This document shows positions 62,246-64,000 of a stretch of DNA of 64,000 nt, one piece after another (positions within the stretch are counted from its first letter, which is position 1; every line of letters begins with the position of its first letter). Location of the stretch: NCBI RefSeq assembly GCF_028736175.1, contig NZ_CP117880.1, forward strand, positions 62,001-126,000, in the 5' to 3' direction. The translations under genes were made by a program, and so were the position numbers. The notes under the pieces are model-generated. The model was not told where the DNA came from. It searched no databases and saw only the letters and a list, made by a program, of their open reading frames with translations. Source of the stretch: Sphingobacterium oryzagri (lineage in GTDB: Bacteria; Bacteroidota; Bacteroidia; Sphingobacteriales; Sphingobacteriaceae).

Positions 62246-64000
62246 ATGAAACCAGTTTGGAAATGGGTTATCAGCATTGTTGTGTTAATTGTTGTTGCTC
62301 TTGGCGTTGCTACGTGGTATTTTTCGCGTAACTGGAAACCTATACTGGAGGAAAAGCTACGCGAAGTGGTGAAAAATAGTACGGATAGCCTCTACCAGTT
62401 AAGCTATGACGAGCTTGATCTTAATGTTGCGTTGGGCAACGTGACGCTGAAAAACGCGGCATTGATTCCGGATACAAATGTTTATGGGCAGTTAGAACGG
62501 CAAAATAAAGCGCCAGACAACGTTTATGAGATCAGACTTTCTGCGCTGAAAATTAAGCGTTTCGGCATTATCAATATGCTGACCAACCGAAAACTTTCGG
62601 TGAAATCCGTTACGCTGGAAAGCCCGACCGTGCATCTCACCAACACGTATCATGCTTACAACGATACCCTTTCTACTGCGCCTAAAAAATCGTTATACGC
62701 CAGCTTGAAAGACGTGCTTTCATCCGTCAATGTCGACCAAATAGCGATGGATAATGTTTCTTTTACCTACTCCAAGGTACATGATGGAAAAACAAAAGAT
62801 TTCAGCATAAAAGATGTGAAGATTAACATTCACGATGTGCTTATTGATGAAAACTCACAAGCCGACAGTAGTCGTTTTTATTTCACAAAAAAGATGGAGG
62901 TTGTCGTTCCAGGATTTACGCATAAATTTCCGGACAGCTTATATATGGTTAAGTTTGACGCGCTCAAAATCAATACAGAGGAGCGAAATATCTTACTGAC
63001 TAATTTGGATTACAAGCCTGTAATGAGTAAGGCTGCTTATTTCAAGAAAATAGGTTTAAATAAAACGATGGCTGATCTGCATTTTGATACGCTAAGTCTG
63101 GAAGGTCTTAATCTCCGCGAGTTGATTGATCATCAGCAGGTACTGGCGGCTAGCGCGCTCCTCAAAAATGGGCATGCAAAGCTGTATAATGATAAACGTT
63201 ACAAAAAAAGCCCGCGTAACCAAATTGGGCAGGCTCCACACCAAAAGCTGCAACGGTTGAAGACCATCATCAACCTTGATAGTGTTTTTGTCGAAAATAT
63301 TGATGTGGTTTATGGTGAGATGAGTGGAAAATACCATCGTGAAGGTGTGATATCTTTCGATAAAGCATCCGGCATATTGACCAATGTTACCAATGATTCG
63401 AGCCGATTAGCGAAAGATAAATACCTACGAGCCGATTTGCGCTCTAAAATAATGAATAGCGGAAATCTGCATGCCACTTTTGCTTTCGATATGCTCAGCA
63501 AAAATGGTGCGTACAGTTATAGCGGTGACTTAAAACCTATGCAGGCGCCTGCATTTAATAAAATCCTAACACCGTTGCTCAACGTGGCGATCGGTTCGGG
63601 CAATATCCGTAGCGTGCGCTTTAATATGCAAGGCACCGATTACCGCTCATGGGGAGATTTTAGGTTTAATTATGACAACTTGAAAGTCAATCTGCTCGAT
63701 CAAGACGGTGAGCATAAGAAGAAAAAAGTGCTGTCGTTTTTAGTGAATCAATTGGTTATTAACGATAGCAACCCGGATGCTAATGAGGTGTATCATGTGG
63801 GTAAGGTTAACCATAAGCGTGTGCCCGAACATACGTTCTTTAAGAATCTTTGGCAAAGCTTGTTAGATGGAATCAAGCAAACAGCCGGCATCAGTCCGGA
63901 GCGTGAACAACGACTGATGGGCTCGGCTGAATCTGCTAAGCGAACTTTGGAGGAAACGAAAGGAACGGTTAAAAAAACAAAGGGATTTTTCAATCGGATG
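62246..64000 (+). CDS. AsmA-like/DUF748-type envelope protein, 3' end beyond window
   Basis: An open frame from the ATG at 62246 through the window edge (585 codons, no stop). It begins MKPVWKWVISIVVLIVVALG, one TM helix (about 7-25) with the rest in the periplasm. The following sequence has AsmA-like features: a polar beta-rich chain with LSYDELDLNVALGNVTLKN and KLSVKSVTLESPTVHLTN, as in proteins spanning the periplasm to move lipid. The C-terminal visible part has a helical KRTLEETKGTVKKTKG segment. Family assignment is by pattern only. A stop must lie after 64000. Confidence 0.8.
   Translation, partial: MKPVWKWVISIVVLIVVALGVATWYFSRNWKPILEEKLREVVKNSTDSLYQLSYDELDLNVALGNVTLKNAALIPDTNVYGQLERQNKAPDNVYEIRLSALKIKRFGIINMLTNRKLSVKSVTLESPTVHLTNTYHAYNDTLSTAPKKSLYASLKDVLSSVNVDQIAMDNVSFTYSKVHDGKTKDFSIKDVKINIHDVLIDENSQADSSRFYFTKKMEVVVPGFTHKFPDSLYMVKFDALKINTEERNILLTNLDYKPVMSKAAYFKKIGLNKTMADLHFDTLSLEGLNLRELIDHQQVLAASALLKNGHAKLYNDKRYKKSPRNQIGQAPHQKLQRLKTIINLDSVFVENIDVVYGEMSGKYHREGVISFDKASGILTNVTNDSSRLAKDKYLRADLRSKIMNSGNLHATFAFDMLSKNGAYSYSGDLKPMQAPAFNKILTPLLNVAIGSGNIRSVRFNMQGTDYRSWGDFRFNYDNLKVNLLDQDGEHKKKKVLSFLVNQLVINDSNPDANEVYHVGKVNHKRVPEHTFFKNLWQSLLDGIKQTAGISPEREQRLMGSAESAKRTLEETKGTVKKTKGFFNRM

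Overview
The window is chromosomal DNA from a member of the Bacteroidota, most likely family Sphingobacteriaceae (Sphingobacterium-like). The evidence is a complete 16S rRNA of Sphingobacteriaceae type, SusC/SusD and Oar-type TonB receptors, a GldD homologue, the bamD-rpoZ-coaBC order, the Bacteroidota promoter form TTTG-N(17-23)-TAnnTTTG in front of many genes, and an almost complete lack of Shine-Dalgarno sequences although the 16S 3' end keeps the CCTCC core.

Layout. 1-8.3 kb: an M60-type zinc metallopeptidase lipoprotein, then a susC-susD-phosphodiesterase operon, all on the minus strand. 8.3-20.2 kb: two tricorn-like S41 proteases flank an unknown lipoprotein and an Oar-type TonB receptor. 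20.3-23 kb: two related small membrane proteins, and divergently a small envelope protein with an alpha-oxoamine-synthase-like PLP enzyme. 23-30.6 kb: housekeeping genes (HU/IHF, a TPR protein, a 29-residue basic AURKAIP1/COX24-type protein, RNase G/E, miaA, Gfo/Idh/MocA oxidoreductase, peptide deformylase, TRIC-type channel). 30.7-32.9 kb: a BlaI/BlaR1-like pair whose M56 protease carries seven 23-24-residue C-terminal repeats and whose promoter holds two identical dyad operators. 33.2-39.1 kb: an rRNA operon with two promoters (16S, tRNA-Ile, tRNA-Ala, 23S, 5S), with hairpin-forming repeats in its spacers. 39.1-41.3 kb: a small accessory patch with a decayed IS5-family transposase and, next to it, three short genes. 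41.5-64 kb: conserved cell-envelope, cofactor, RNA-modification, phosphate, replication and ribosome-assembly genes.

The main discovery candidate is the three-gene cluster at 40852-41338. Two genes encode 53- and 56-residue peptides with classical double-glycine leaders followed by hydrophobic cores of 29 and 31 residues, each with a GxxxG motif. The third encodes a 43-residue single-helix membrane peptide, and an intrinsic terminator closes the unit. This looks like a two-peptide (class IIb-like) bacteriocin or peptide-signal operon with a possible immunity peptide. All three genes are below usual ORF length cut-offs. No peptidase-transporter is present in the window.

Secondary points are the BlaI operator/promoter arrangement, the UUCG-capped repeat hairpins in the rRNA spacers, an intrinsic terminator whose U tract touches the start codon of a histidine kinase gene, and promoter -7 elements that correct several start codons or imply leaderless mRNAs.
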